Source: an uncultured Ellagibacter sp.
Lineage (GTDB): Bacteria; Actinomycetota; Coriobacteriia; Coriobacteriales; Eggerthellaceae
Assembly: GCF_934643285.1 (NCBI RefSeq)
Contig: NZ_CAKUBT010000008.1
Span: forward strand, 1 to 64,000
DNA length: 64,000 nt
Reading direction: 5' to 3'
Part shown: in pieces, positions 24,432 to 33,152 of the stretch
Position numbering within the stretch: position 1 is the first letter of the stretch
How the letters are laid out: each line of letters opens with the position of its first letter
Program-made: the position numbers and the translations under genes
Notes under the pieces: generated by a model
The model's database searches: none
The model's input: the letters and a program-made list of their open reading frames with translations, nothing else
What the model was told of the DNA's origin: nothing

Positions 24432-24986
24432 TTACAGCTGCTCTCCCGCCTCGATTGCCCGGTAGAGGTCGCCGCCTTGGGAATCGACGGCCACAAAGAC
24501 GGGGAAGTCAACGAGCTCGATGCGGCGCAGCGCCTCGGTCCCCAAATCGTCCCAGGCGACGGTCTCGCTTTCGGTCACGTGCTTCGCGAGCAGGGCAGCG
24601 ATGCCGCCGACGGCCGCGAAGTAGACGCAGCGGTTGCGCACGCAGGCGTCGATGACGGCCTGGGAGCGCTTTCCCTTCCCGATGCAGGCGGCAAGCCCCG
24701 CGTCCATGAGCTCGGGCGTCGCGAAATCCATGCGGCTTGCCGTCGTGGGGCCGACGCTCCCGAGCGGGCGGCCTGCGGCTGTCGGGGTGGGGCCGGCGTA
24801 GAAGATGGTCTCGCCCGCAAGCCCGAAGGGAAGCTCGCCTGTCTCCCGCAGGGCCGCGAGCATGCGCTCATGCCCCGCGTCGCGGCTCGTGAACACGGCA
24901 CCTGTAAGGTGCACCTCCTGCCCGATGCGCAGCTCGGCGAGCTTTTCCCGATCGGCCGGCAAGGTCATGCGGATAGGTTCGCTCAT
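24432..24986 (-). CDS. Fumarate hydratase (class I, Fe-S) beta subunit
   Basis: 184 residues. The C-terminal half of class I fumarase, encoded separately. GAVFTSRDAGHERM, GPTTASRMD and GKGKRSQAVIDAC are family marks. With the alpha subunit it interconverts fumarate and malate in the cytosol. ATG 24986 follows GGAGGAC and lies 2 bases after the alpha stop, so translation is coupled. A related L(+)-tartrate dehydratase activity cannot be excluded. Confidence 0.93.
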   Translation of the reverse strand: MSEPIRMTLPADREKLAELRIGQEVHLTGAVFTSRDAGHERMLAALRETGELPFGLAGETIFYAGPTPTAAGRPLGSVGPTTASRMDFATPELMDAGLAACIGKGKRSQAVIDACVRNRCVYFAAVGGIAALLAKHVTESETVAWDDLGTEALRRIELVDFPVFVAVDSQGGDLYRAIEAGEQL

Positions 24987-24988
24987 GG

Positions 24989-25858
24989 TTAGTCCTCCCA
25001 GCTCAAAAGGTCGATCGAGGCGCTGCGCATAGCCGAGCACCCCATGTTGACGGCAACGGGGAGCGCCGCGATGTGGCATGGCGCCGTCTCCAGGTGCACG
25101 GCGAGCGCCGTGGTCTTGCCCCCGAGCGCGCCGGGGCCGATGCCGGTTGCGTTTATGGCGTCGAGCAGCTCGCGTTCGAAGGCGGCGTGCTCGGGCGTTG
25201 CGGCGGGGGTTCCGATCTCTCGCAGAAGCGCATGCTTGGCAAGCCCCGCCACCTTGTCGAAGGTCGTGCCCACGCCCACGCCCACGACAAGCGGCGGGCA
25301 GGCGTTTGCGGCTTTTTCGCGCACGCAGTCGAGCACGACCTTCCTCACGCCCTCGATTCCCGCGCCTGGGGCGAGCATGACCACGCGCGAGGCGTTGTCC
25401 GATCCGCCGCCCTTCAAAAGGACGTGCAGCGTCGCACCGTGTCCCGGTTTCGTCGCTATCTCTGCGAAGGCGGGCGTGTTGTCGCCCGTGTTCGCGCGGT
25501 CGAAAAGCGCGTCGCGCACCACGCTCATGCGCAGACGCCCGTCGGTGTAGGCGCGCGCGACCGCGTCGTCGACCTGCGAGAGGATGTCGCCGGGGATGGA
25601 GAGCTCCTCGCCAACCTCGAGCCTCACCCAGCAGGTTCCCGTGTCCTGACACAGGGGCACGCCGTCCTCGCGCGCGATCTGCGCGTTCTCCAGCAGGCAG
25701 TCGAGCACCGACTGCGCGCGCGGCTGCTCCTCGATCTTCCGTGCGGCAGTAAGGCCGCAGAGCACGTCTTCGCGCAGCCCGACTGCGGCAGCGCGAATCG
25801 CGTCGTAGGTCGCGTTCGCCACGCGCTTCGCCGTGAGGGTGTTGTTCTCGCGTTCCAC
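24989..25858 (-). CDS. Fumarate hydratase (class I, Fe-S) alpha subunit
   Basis: 289 residues. Three cysteines for the [4Fe-4S] cluster are visible in LCQDTGTC (about 71), NACPPLV (about 190) and NMGCSAMRSAS (about 276). The cluster is open to oxygen damage, in keeping with an anaerobe that also makes desulfoferrodoxin. GTG 25858 is chosen because AAGGGA lies 6 bases upstream; the open frame runs on to 26023 but without family similarity. Divergent from malic enzyme across about 240 bases. Confidence 0.93.
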   Translation of the reverse strand: MERENNTLTAKRVANATYDAIRAAAVGLREDVLCGLTAARKIEEQPRAQSVLDCLLENAQIAREDGVPLCQDTGTCWVRLEVGEELSIPGDILSQVDDAVARAYTDGRLRMSVVRDALFDRANTGDNTPAFAEIATKPGHGATLHVLLKGGGSDNASRVVMLAPGAGIEGVRKVVLDCVREKAANACPPLVVGVGVGTTFDKVAGLAKHALLREIGTPAATPEHAAFERELLDAINATGIGPGALGGKTTALAVHLETAPCHIAALPVAVNMGCSAMRSASIDLLSWED

Positions 25859-26098
25859 TCGATTTCCCTTCTCGTCTTGCAAACGCGTTGAGTGTAGCAC
25901 GAGCCGCCGCCTTTCGCTTGGGACCTCGAACAGCGGCAGGGTGAGCGCCTGTTGCCGTGTTGGCCCCGCCCCGCTCGATGGATTGCCTGTGCGCTTGCCC
26001 GCGCGGATTCGGTACTGCGGCACCGAAGCGGTATACTTTTACGGTTGTATAGAAGCGCGCAAGGGCGCGTGCGAAGCGAGAAGGCTCGGAGGTAAGGC
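25859..26098. promoter_or_regulatory. Divergent control region of fumarase and malic enzyme
   Basis: 240 bases without a gene. For the plus strand, TATACT at 26032-26037 is a good -10 with a weak TTCGGT 18 bases upstream. A shared control site is plausible because both flanking units act on malate. Confidence 0.4.
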
Positions 26099-27253
26099 AT
26101 GGATATCGCGCAGGAATCGCTGCGTTTGCACGAAGAGTGGCAAGGCAAGCTTGACACCGTTCCCAAGATGGAGATCAAGACGCGCGAGGATCTGGCGCTC
26201 GCCTATACGCCGGGCGTCGCCGAGCCGTGCAAGAAGATCGCGGCGGATCCCGCGCTCGCCTACACCTACACGCAGAAGGCGAACACCATCGCCGTCGTCT
26301 CCGACGGGTCGGCGGTGCTCGGCCTGGGCAACATCGGTCCTTTGGCCGCGATGCCCGTCATGGAAGGCAAATGCGCGCTGTTCAAGGCTTTCGGCAACGT
26401 GAACGCCGTGCCCATCTGCCTGGATACCCAGGACGTCGACGAGATCGTCGAGACGGTCAAACGCCTCGCTCCCGCGTTCGGCGGCATCAACTTGGAGGAC
26501 ATCTCGGCACCGCGCTGCTTCGAGATCGAGAACCGCCTTATCGACGAGCTCGATATCCCCGTGTTCCACGATGACCAGCACGGCACCGCCATCGTCGTGC
26601 TCTCCGGCGTCATCAACGCGCTCCGCCTCACGGGCAAGAAGAAGGAGGAGTGCCGCGTGATCGTGAACGGCGCGGGCTCAGCGGGCATCGCCATCGCCAA
26701 GCTCATGCTAAGCTACGGCTTCAAGAACCTCATCCTGTGCGACAAGTGCGGCATCATCTGCTCGAAGTCCGAGGGCGTGACTGACGCTCAGCGCGCCATG
26801 CTTGAGGTGACGAACCTTGCGGATGAGGAGGGAACCCTCTCCGACGCGATGCGCGGCGCCGACATCTTCGTCGGCGTGTCCGCCCCGAACATCGTGAGTG
26901 AGGAGATGGTCTCCTCCATGAACGACGATGCGATCCTCTTCGCGATGGCCAACCCCGTTCCCGAGATCTACCCCGACGTGGCTCGCCGCGCGGGCGCGCG
27001 CGTCGTCGGCACGGGCCGTTCGGACTTCCCGAACCAGATCAACAACGTGGTCGCCTTCCCCGGCATCTTCAAGGGCGCCCTCGAGGCGCGCGCGACGCGC
27101 ATTACCAACGACATGAAGCTCGCCGCTGCCTCCGCGCTCGCCGCTCTCGTGTCTGACGAGGAGCTTTGCGAGGACTTCATCATGCCCGAGCCCTTCGACC
27201 CGCGCGCCGTCGAGGCGGTTGCCGCCGCTGTGCGCGACTGCGTGGCGGACTAG
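26099..27253 (+). CDS. NAD(P)-dependent malic enzyme
   Basis: 384 residues, the short bacterial type. It decarboxylates malate to pyruvate with reduction of NAD(P). AYTPGVAEPCKKI holds the general-acid Tyr (about 39); FGGINLEDISAPRCFEIE and VFHDDQHGTAIV hold the metal ligands; VNGAGSAGIAIAKL (about 184-197) is the dinucleotide fold. Coenzyme choice cannot be read safely. GGAGGTAAGGC precedes the ATG. Together with fumarase it gives a fumarate-to-pyruvate route. Confidence 0.95.
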   Translation: MDIAQESLRLHEEWQGKLDTVPKMEIKTREDLALAYTPGVAEPCKKIAADPALAYTYTQKANTIAVVSDGSAVLGLGNIGPLAAMPVMEGKCALFKAFGNVNAVPICLDTQDVDEIVETVKRLAPAFGGINLEDISAPRCFEIENRLIDELDIPVFHDDQHGTAIVVLSGVINALRLTGKKKEECRVIVNGAGSAGIAIAKLMLSYGFKNLILCDKCGIICSKSEGVTDAQRAMLEVTNLADEEGTLSDAMRGADIFVGVSAPNIVSEEMVSSMNDDAILFAMANPVPEIYPDVARRAGARVVGTGRSDFPNQINNVVAFPGIFKGALEARATRITNDMKLAAASALAALVSDEELCEDFIMPEPFDPRAVEAVAAAVRDCVAD

Positions 27254-27259
27254 GAGCCC

Positions 27260-28123
27260 ATGCCGTTGACGCCCGAAAGACATACCGCCGAGCCTGCGCA
27301 GCCCGTTTCGGAGCGCGAAGGCTTTGATGCGCAGGGGGCGCCCGTAAGCGGCCAGCCCGAGGGAAACTCCCCCCGCGGCGTCTTCGTCACGTTCGAGGGC
27401 GGCGATGGCGTAGGAAAATCAACCCATATCCGCTACGTTGCCGACGAGTTGCGCCGCGCGGGGCGCGAGGTTGTGTGCCTGCGCGAGCCCGGCGGCACGG
27501 GCATCGGCGAGTCGCTTCGCGCGATGGTGCTCGACCCTGAAAACGGCGAGATATCGAGCGAGGCGGAGCTCTTGATGTACGAGGCCGCCCGCGCCCAGCT
27601 GGTCTGCGAGGTCATCCGCCCCGCGCTCGAAAGGGGAGCGGTGGTGCTCTGCGACCGCTTCGCGGACTCGACTATCGCCTACCAAGCCTACGGGCGCGGC
27701 CTTCCCCTCGATTTCGTACGACGAGCGAACGCGTTCGCCACGGGCGGCATCGTTCCCGACCGCACCATCCTCCTCGTGCTCGGCGATACGCGCAAAAGCC
27801 TTGCCCGGGCGACAGGGGCTGGCGCGGGCGATCGGATGGAGCAGGCAGGAGAAGTATTTCATTCGCGTGTGAACAGGGCTTTCCTGAAACTTGCCAAGCG
27901 CGACCCAAAGCGAATCCGCATCGTTCGCTCTAGCTCGTCACGCAAGGCGACCGCCGCTGCCGTCGCCGCCGAGCTTGTCGATATCCTCCCCGAGCTTTCC
28001 GCCCGCGCGGAGGGCGCGACGCACCCCCAGCCTTCTGGGCCTCACGCGGAGGGCGCGGCCAAGGGCAAGCCCCAGGCGAAGCGCAAGCGCGGCGGTCGGG
28101 GAAAGAGGGGGCATCGTGGCTGA
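27260..28123 (+). CDS. tmk: Thymidylate kinase
   Basis: 287 residues against about 210 normally. It phosphorylates dTMP to dTDP. The P-loop FEGGDGVGKST (about 45-55), the RFADSTIAYQAYGRG segment (about 134-148) and a lid region near 190 are present. Extra parts are an unrelated 39-residue N-terminus and a Gly/Lys/Arg-rich C-terminal tail of about 45 residues, both low-complexity. An internal start near residue 36 would give a standard N-terminus, but no better site is seen. The end overlaps holB by 8 bases. Confidence 0.93.
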   Translation: MPLTPERHTAEPAQPVSEREGFDAQGAPVSGQPEGNSPRGVFVTFEGGDGVGKSTHIRYVADELRRAGREVVCLREPGGTGIGESLRAMVLDPENGEISSEAELLMYEAARAQLVCEVIRPALERGAVVLCDRFADSTIAYQAYGRGLPLDFVRRANAFATGGIVPDRTILLVLGDTRKSLARATGAGAGDRMEQAGEVFHSRVNRAFLKLAKRDPKRIRIVRSSSSRKATAAAVAAELVDILPELSARAEGATHPQPSGPHAEGAAKGKPQAKRKRGGRGKRGHRG

Positions 28124-29267
28124 CGCGTTCGAGAACATATTCGGCCAACCGCGCGTGCGCGACTTCTTGCGCGCGAGCGTCCGCGGCGGGCACGTGAGCC
28201 AAGCGTATCTGTTCTGCGGCCCCGCCGGATCGAACAAGACTGCAGCCGCATACGCGCTCGCCCAGGCGTACCTTTGCCCGAAGGGGGCAAAGGGTCCGCG
28301 CGGAGGTTTGTGCGGGGCGTGCGATGCCTGCTCGCGCATTGCCCGACGCAAGCATCCCGATGTGCGCTACTATGCGCCCGAGGGTGCGGGCGGCTATCTG
28401 GTCGAGCAGATTCGCGAGATTGTGTCGGACGTCTCCTATGCTCCCATCCAGGCGAAGTCGAAGGTCTATATCCTCGACCGCGTGGACATGCTGGGCACCG
28501 CCGCGGCGAACGCCTTCCTAAAGACGCTCGAGGAGCCGCCTGCAAACGTGATGATCGTCCTTTTAGGCCGCACGCGCGAAAGCGTGCTCCCGACGATCGT
28601 CTCGCGCTGCCAGGTCGTTCCGTTCCGCCATATCCCTGCAACCGAGGCCGCGGGCATCATCCGCCAGAACACGGGCGCCTCAATCGAGACCGCGCGCATC
28701 GCCATCGAGGCGTGCTCGGGGTCGATCACGCGCGCGTGCGAGTTTTTGAAGTCCAACGACAGCCTCGCCTTCCGGAGGGGCGTGGTCGATGCGATGTCAC
28801 GGCTCGCCACTGCCGACGATTGGGATATCATAGAGCTCGCTGCCGGTCTCGTGAGGGCTGCGAAGGCACCGCTCGACGATGTCCGCGCGGCGCTCGAGGC
28901 GGAGCTTTCCGAGAACGCCGATTTCCTGGCCAAGTCGGCGATCCGCCAGATCGAGGCGCGCAACAAGCGCCAGATCACGGCGAAGACCTCGCAGGCGCTC
29001 CATCAGGTTTTCTCGATTGCGAGCTCTTGGCTGCGCGATGTGATGGCAACCTGTGCCGGAACGCCTGAGTTCATCGTGAACGTCGACGTCAAGGCGCAGA
29101 TCGAGATGGCCGCCGCGCGCACCGACGAGGCCCGAGCGGCCGCCGCGCTGGCCGCGCTGCGCGAAAGCGACGAGGCTATCTCGTATAATGTTTCCCCAGA
29201 AACGTGCATCGATGCGATGCTGTTTGAAGTGAGAGAGGTTCTGTATGGTTCGAGTCGCGCCCATTAG
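28116..29267 (+). CDS. holB: DNA polymerase III delta' subunit
   Basis: 383 residues. A clamp-loader subunit of the AAA+ family. FENIFGQPRVRDFL starts it; the P-loop position reads GPAGSNKT, and a Cys4 zinc knuckle (CPKG ... CGACDAC) follows as in other delta'/tau proteins; FLKTLEEPPANVMIVLLG and the SRC motif (TIVSRCQVV) are conserved. The GTG start overlaps tmk, and tmk-holB is a widespread pair. The end overlaps the ricT-like gene by 23 bases. Confidence 0.93.
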   Translation: MADAFENIFGQPRVRDFLRASVRGGHVSQAYLFCGPAGSNKTAAAYALAQAYLCPKGAKGPRGGLCGACDACSRIARRKHPDVRYYAPEGAGGYLVEQIREIVSDVSYAPIQAKSKVYILDRVDMLGTAAANAFLKTLEEPPANVMIVLLGRTRESVLPTIVSRCQVVPFRHIPATEAAGIIRQNTGASIETARIAIEACSGSITRACEFLKSNDSLAFRRGVVDAMSRLATADDWDIIELAAGLVRAAKAPLDDVRAALEAELSENADFLAKSAIRQIEARNKRQITAKTSQALHQVFSIASSWLRDVMATCAGTPEFIVNVDVKAQIEMAAARTDEARAAAALAALRESDEAISYNVSPETCIDAMLFEVREVLYGSSRAH

Positions 29268-30696
29268 GCTCGCATTCAATCCGCGCACGCTGTGGTTCGA
29301 CCCGCGTGATCTGGATATTCATAACGGCGACGACGTGGTGGTGCTCACCGCGCGCGGCGTCGAGTTCGGCCATGCCGCAGGCGACGTCTTCGAGATTGAC
29401 GAAGACCAGGTGAAGAAGCTGAAATCGCCGCTCAAGCCCGTGAAGCGCATCGCCACGCCCGAGGACGTGGAACGCGCCGCCGAGATGGAGCGGCTCGGTC
29501 GCGAGGCGCTGCCCATCTTCAAGGAGATGGCCGCCGAGGCGAACGAGGACATGCATCCGGTGTCGGTGGAATACCTGCTCGAGGGCGACAAGGCGGTCTT
29601 CTACTTCGAGGCGGAGGAGCGCGTCGACTTCCGCGAGCTCGTGCGCAAGCTCGCCTCGCGCTTCCATGTGCGCGTCGACATGCGCCAAATCGGCGTGCGC
29701 GACGAGGCGCGCATGGTCGGTGGTCTCGGCCACTGCGGCCAGGAGCTGTGCTGTGCCCGCTTGGGCGGCGAGTTCTGCCCTGTGTCCATTCGCATGGCCA
29801 AGGAGCAGGATCTCTCGCTCAACCCGCAGAAGATTTCCGGCGTGTGCGGGCGCCTCATGTGCTGTTTGCGCTACGAGTTCGACGCGTACAAGGACTTCAA
29901 GAGCCGCGCCCCCAAGCAGAACGCCACGGTGAAAACGCCTGATGGCCCGGCGAAGGTTGTCGACCTGGACGTGCCGCGCGAGGTCGTCTCGGTGCGCCTT
30001 GAGGGCGAGAAGCCCGTTCGCGTGCCGCTTTCCGCCTTCGATGCGCCCGAGGAGGGAACGCGCCCGAACACGATCGGGCAGGAGGCGTGGGACGAGGCGA
30101 ACGCTCCCGAGGAGCCGGAGTTCACCTCCAACACGCTCTTCTCGACCGACCAGTTCACCGGCAGGGACAAGCTTGCGGAAGCGGGCAGCGTGCGCCGCAC
30201 GGGTTCCTCGAAGCGCTCGCGCAAGGGCGCTGCTGAAGAGCGCCCGGCCGAAGAGCCGCATCGCGGGCGCCGTCGTCGGTCGACGAAGGTCTCCGCGGAA
30301 AGCGATCGCTCAGCCAAGCAGGATTCCCGGGAGAAGAAGCAGGACAATCAGGCTTCTCGCGGGTCCTCTTCCAAGCGCAAGCCGCGTCGGCGCCCCGATC
30401 AGAAGGCGGGCGAGAGCAAGCAGGGCAAACAGTCTTCGGAGCGCTCGGCCAAGCATCAGAAGCCGCAGCGCGCCAAAGAGGAGGGGAAAGGCCAGCAGAA
30501 GTCGGGTCCCCGCCCTGGCCAGAAGTCCTCGGGTCTTCGCACGAAGCCTCAAAAGCAGGCATCGTCTTCGGGGTCGCGTCAGCAGGGAGAGGGCGGCCAG
30601 CGTTCTGCGCAGGGCGGCACTCCCTCGCAAAACGAGCATCGTCGCGCGCGCAGGCGCTCGCACAAGGCCGGCGGCAGCTCGCAAAACGAAGGCTAA
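29245..30696 (+). CDS. PSP1-domain protein (RicT/YaaT-like) with basic tail
   Basis: 483 residues. The PSP1 domain occupies about 1-260 with its signature GLGHCGQELCCARLG and ISGVCGRLMCCLRYE: the Cys pairs fit the cluster ligands of the B. subtilis RicT (YaaT) complex, which controls RNase Y and development. The remaining 220 residues are a Ser/Lys/Gln/Arg-rich disordered tail likely to bind RNA. It lies behind tmk-holB, the order seen in Firmicutes as well. Translationally coupled to holB. Confidence 0.88.
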   Translation: MVRVAPIRLAFNPRTLWFDPRDLDIHNGDDVVVLTARGVEFGHAAGDVFEIDEDQVKKLKSPLKPVKRIATPEDVERAAEMERLGREALPIFKEMAAEANEDMHPVSVEYLLEGDKAVFYFEAEERVDFRELVRKLASRFHVRVDMRQIGVRDEARMVGGLGHCGQELCCARLGGEFCPVSIRMAKEQDLSLNPQKISGVCGRLMCCLRYEFDAYKDFKSRAPKQNATVKTPDGPAKVVDLDVPREVVSVRLEGEKPVRVPLSAFDAPEEGTRPNTIGQEAWDEANAPEEPEFTSNTLFSTDQFTGRDKLAEAGSVRRTGSSKRSRKGAAEERPAEEPHRGRRRRSTKVSAESDRSAKQDSREKKQDNQASRGSSSKRKPRRRPDQKAGESKQGKQSSERSAKHQKPQRAKEEGKGQQKSGPRPGQKSSGLRTKPQKQASSSGSRQQGEGGQRSAQGGTPSQNEHRRARRRSHKAGGSSQNEG

Positions 30697-30705
30697 GGAG
30701 AGCAA

Positions 30706-32160
30706 ATGCCCATCGACTACGCGCTTTTAACGGACTTGTACGAGATCACGATGGCTCAGGGCTATCGCGATTCCGGGCATGAGAACACCGAGGCATGTTT
30801 CCATATGTATTTCCGCGACACCCCGTTCAAAGGGGGCTATGCCATCGCATGCGGCATGGCGCAGCTTGCGGACATGGTGGACACTTACGCCTTCTCGGGC
30901 GAGGACATCGACTATCTCTCGAAGATTCCCGCTCCGGGCGGCGGCGCGCTGTTCGCCGCCGATTTCCTGGAATGGCTGCGCGACTTCAAGCTGACGGTCG
31001 ATATCGATGCCGTGCCCGAGGGGCAGGTCGTGTTCCCGAACGAGCCCCTCGTGCGCGTCAAGGGCCCGATCATGCAGTGCCAGCTGCTCGAGGCGGCGCT
31101 TCTCAACTGCGTGAACTTCCAGACGCTCATTGCGACCAAGGCCGCGCGTGTGTGCCTTGCGGCGCAGGGTGCGCCCGTGGCCGAGTTCGGCTTGCGCCGT
31201 GCCCAGGGCGCGGGCGGCGGCCTGTGGGCGTCACGCGCGAGCATCGTGGGCGGCTGCGCATCGACTTCGAACGTGCTCGCGGGCAAGATGTTCGATCTCC
31301 CCGTGTCGGGCACGCACGCCCACTCGTGGGTCATGGCGTTTCCCTCCGAGCTCGAGGCGTTCCGCGCCTACGCGGAGGCGTTCCCCAAAAACTGCACGTT
31401 GCTCGTGGACACCTACAACGTCGAGCAGGGCGTCGACAACGCGATCACCGTCGGCCTTGAGATGCGCGAGCGCGGCGAGAGGCTTTCGGGCATCCGCATC
31501 GACTCGGGCGACTTGGCATGGCTTGCGAAGCTGGCGCGCCGCAAACTCGACGCGGCGGGCTTGACCGACTGCGGCATCGTGCTTTCCAACGATCTCGACG
31601 AGTACACGATTCAGTCGATTCTCGAAGAGGGTGCCCAGGTGAGCGCCTGGGGCGTGGGCACGAAGCTCGCCTGCGCCTACGATCAGCCCACGCTCGGCGG
31701 CGTCTACAAGCTTTCCGCGACGCGCAAGCCGGGCGGCGAGTGGGTCGATCACCTGAAGATCTCCGAGTCGGCTAAAAAACTTACGTTCCCTGGCGTTCTC
31801 GATGTGCGCCGCTACTACCACGAGGACGGCTACATCGCAGGCGACATGGTGTTCGACACCAACGCCGGTGTGCAGGAGTGCGAGACGATCGTCGATCCGC
31901 TCGACTCGCTGCGCCGCAAGCGCCTGGGAGGTAAGCGCTTCGAGACGCTGCTCGTGCCGCTCGCGCGCAACGGCAAGACGGTGCTCGCGCCTAAGTTCCG
32001 CGATGCGCTCGCCGCGAGGGAGCGCGCGAGGGCGGGGCTTGCCACGCTCGACGAGAGCCAAAAGCGCATGCTCAACCCGCATTCGTACCCGGTAGGACTC
32101 GAACACGGGTTGTTTGAGCACCGAAGCGACCTGGTCGCGAAGTTGCGCGGCTTCGAGTAG
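30706..32160 (+). CDS. pncB: Nicotinate phosphoribosyltransferase
   Basis: 484 residues. It makes nicotinate mononucleotide from nicotinate and PRPP, the entry of the salvage route to NAD. LLTDLYEITMAQGY, the GLRRAQG segment and the SGTHAHSWVMAF loop with the phospho-accepting His are present, and RIDSGDLAWLAK marks the phosphate site. AAGGAG precedes the ATG. 9 bases after the ricT-like gene. Confidence 0.96.
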   Translation: MPIDYALLTDLYEITMAQGYRDSGHENTEACFHMYFRDTPFKGGYAIACGMAQLADMVDTYAFSGEDIDYLSKIPAPGGGALFAADFLEWLRDFKLTVDIDAVPEGQVVFPNEPLVRVKGPIMQCQLLEAALLNCVNFQTLIATKAARVCLAAQGAPVAEFGLRRAQGAGGGLWASRASIVGGCASTSNVLAGKMFDLPVSGTHAHSWVMAFPSELEAFRAYAEAFPKNCTLLVDTYNVEQGVDNAITVGLEMRERGERLSGIRIDSGDLAWLAKLARRKLDAAGLTDCGIVLSNDLDEYTIQSILEEGAQVSAWGVGTKLACAYDQPTLGGVYKLSATRKPGGEWVDHLKISESAKKLTFPGVLDVRRYYHEDGYIAGDMVFDTNAGVQECETIVDPLDSLRRKRLGGKRFETLLVPLARNGKTVLAPKFRDALAARERARAGLATLDESQKRMLNPHSYPVGLEHGLFEHRSDLVAKLRGFE

Positions 32161-32177
32161 CGGGTGGAATCTGATAC

Positions 32178-32199
32178 GCCGGCGCCTCGACGAGCGGCG
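32178..32199 (+). terminator. GC hairpin before the degV gene
   Basis: CGGCGCC and GGCGCCG arms around a 9-base loop, with no T tract, so it is more likely an mRNA processing or stability element than a terminator. Confidence 0.35.
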
Positions 32200-32220
32200 C
32201 CGCATGAGATAGGAGAATGA

Positions 32221-33144
32221 ATGCCAGCCTGCAACCTGATTATCGATTCCTGTTGCGATCTGCCTTTCGAACTGGTCGATCGCGAAGGTATCGAGCTGAT
32301 CGAGTTTCCCTACATCGCCGGTGACGGCGAGCATTCCGATGATATGTATCGCTCGCGTTCCGCGCAGGACTTCTTTGATTCGATGCGCAACGGCGACGAG
32401 CCCTCGACGGCCCAGGTTCCGATCACGATGTACCAAGACGTGTTCACCCGCGCGATCGAATCCGGCGTCCCGACGGTGTGCCTGAGCTTCTCAAGCGGCC
32501 TGTCCGGCAGCTACAACACCGCTATGATCATCCGCGACCAGCTTGTGGCCGAGCATCCCGAAGCCGAGCTGTACGTGGTCGACACGCTGTTGGCATCGAT
32601 TGCCGAAGGGTTCTTGGTCTATGAGGCCATTCGCCAGCGTGACCGGGGGCTTACCGCCAAGGAGATGGTGGATTGGGCCGAGGAAGCGCGCTACTACATC
32701 GACGCCGAGTTCATGGTCGATGATCTTGAGGCGCTCCGCCGTGGTGGCCGCATCCCCGCCTCGGTTGCGCTCGCCGGATCGAAGCTCGACGTGAAGCCGC
32801 TGCTTAACATCGCGCTCGATGGCAAGCTTTCGCTCACCGGCGTCGCGCGCGGACGGAAAAAGGGCATCAAGCAGCTTGCGGAGTACTACGCAAAGCATGT
32901 CGCGGACGAAGGGGCAGCTCGCTTCGCCGTCATTGGCAACGCCGACTGCCCGAAGGATGCCGATCGCCTGAAAGAGGCGCTTTCGAAGATCGACGAGAAC
33001 ATCTTGTTTTTGGAGAGCAGCATCGGCCCGGTCATCGGGTCGCATGTGGGGCCGGGCATGCTGGCCGTGGTGTTTTGGGGCAAGGACCGCCGCGAGGAGC
33101 TTTCCGTGGCAGACCGCATCGCCCGTAAAGTGAAAGGCAATTAG
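32221..33144 (+). CDS. DegV family fatty-acid-binding protein
   Basis: 307 residues. DegV (FakB-like) proteins bind a fatty acid for phosphorylation by FakA. The DSCCDLP opening, CLSFSSGLSGSYNTA (about 82-96) and the RRGGRIPASVALAGSKLDVKPLL block (about 177-200) are the standard sequence marks. AGGAG precedes the ATG. The partner kinase is not in the window. Confidence 0.92.
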   Translation: MPACNLIIDSCCDLPFELVDREGIELIEFPYIAGDGEHSDDMYRSRSAQDFFDSMRNGDEPSTAQVPITMYQDVFTRAIESGVPTVCLSFSSGLSGSYNTAMIIRDQLVAEHPEAELYVVDTLLASIAEGFLVYEAIRQRDRGLTAKEMVDWAEEARYYIDAEFMVDDLEALRRGGRIPASVALAGSKLDVKPLLNIALDGKLSLTGVARGRKKGIKQLAEYYAKHVADEGAARFAVIGNADCPKDADRLKEALSKIDENILFLESSIGPVIGSHVGPGMLAVVFWGKDRREELSVADRIARKVKGN

Positions 33145-33152
33145 GGGGTCCC

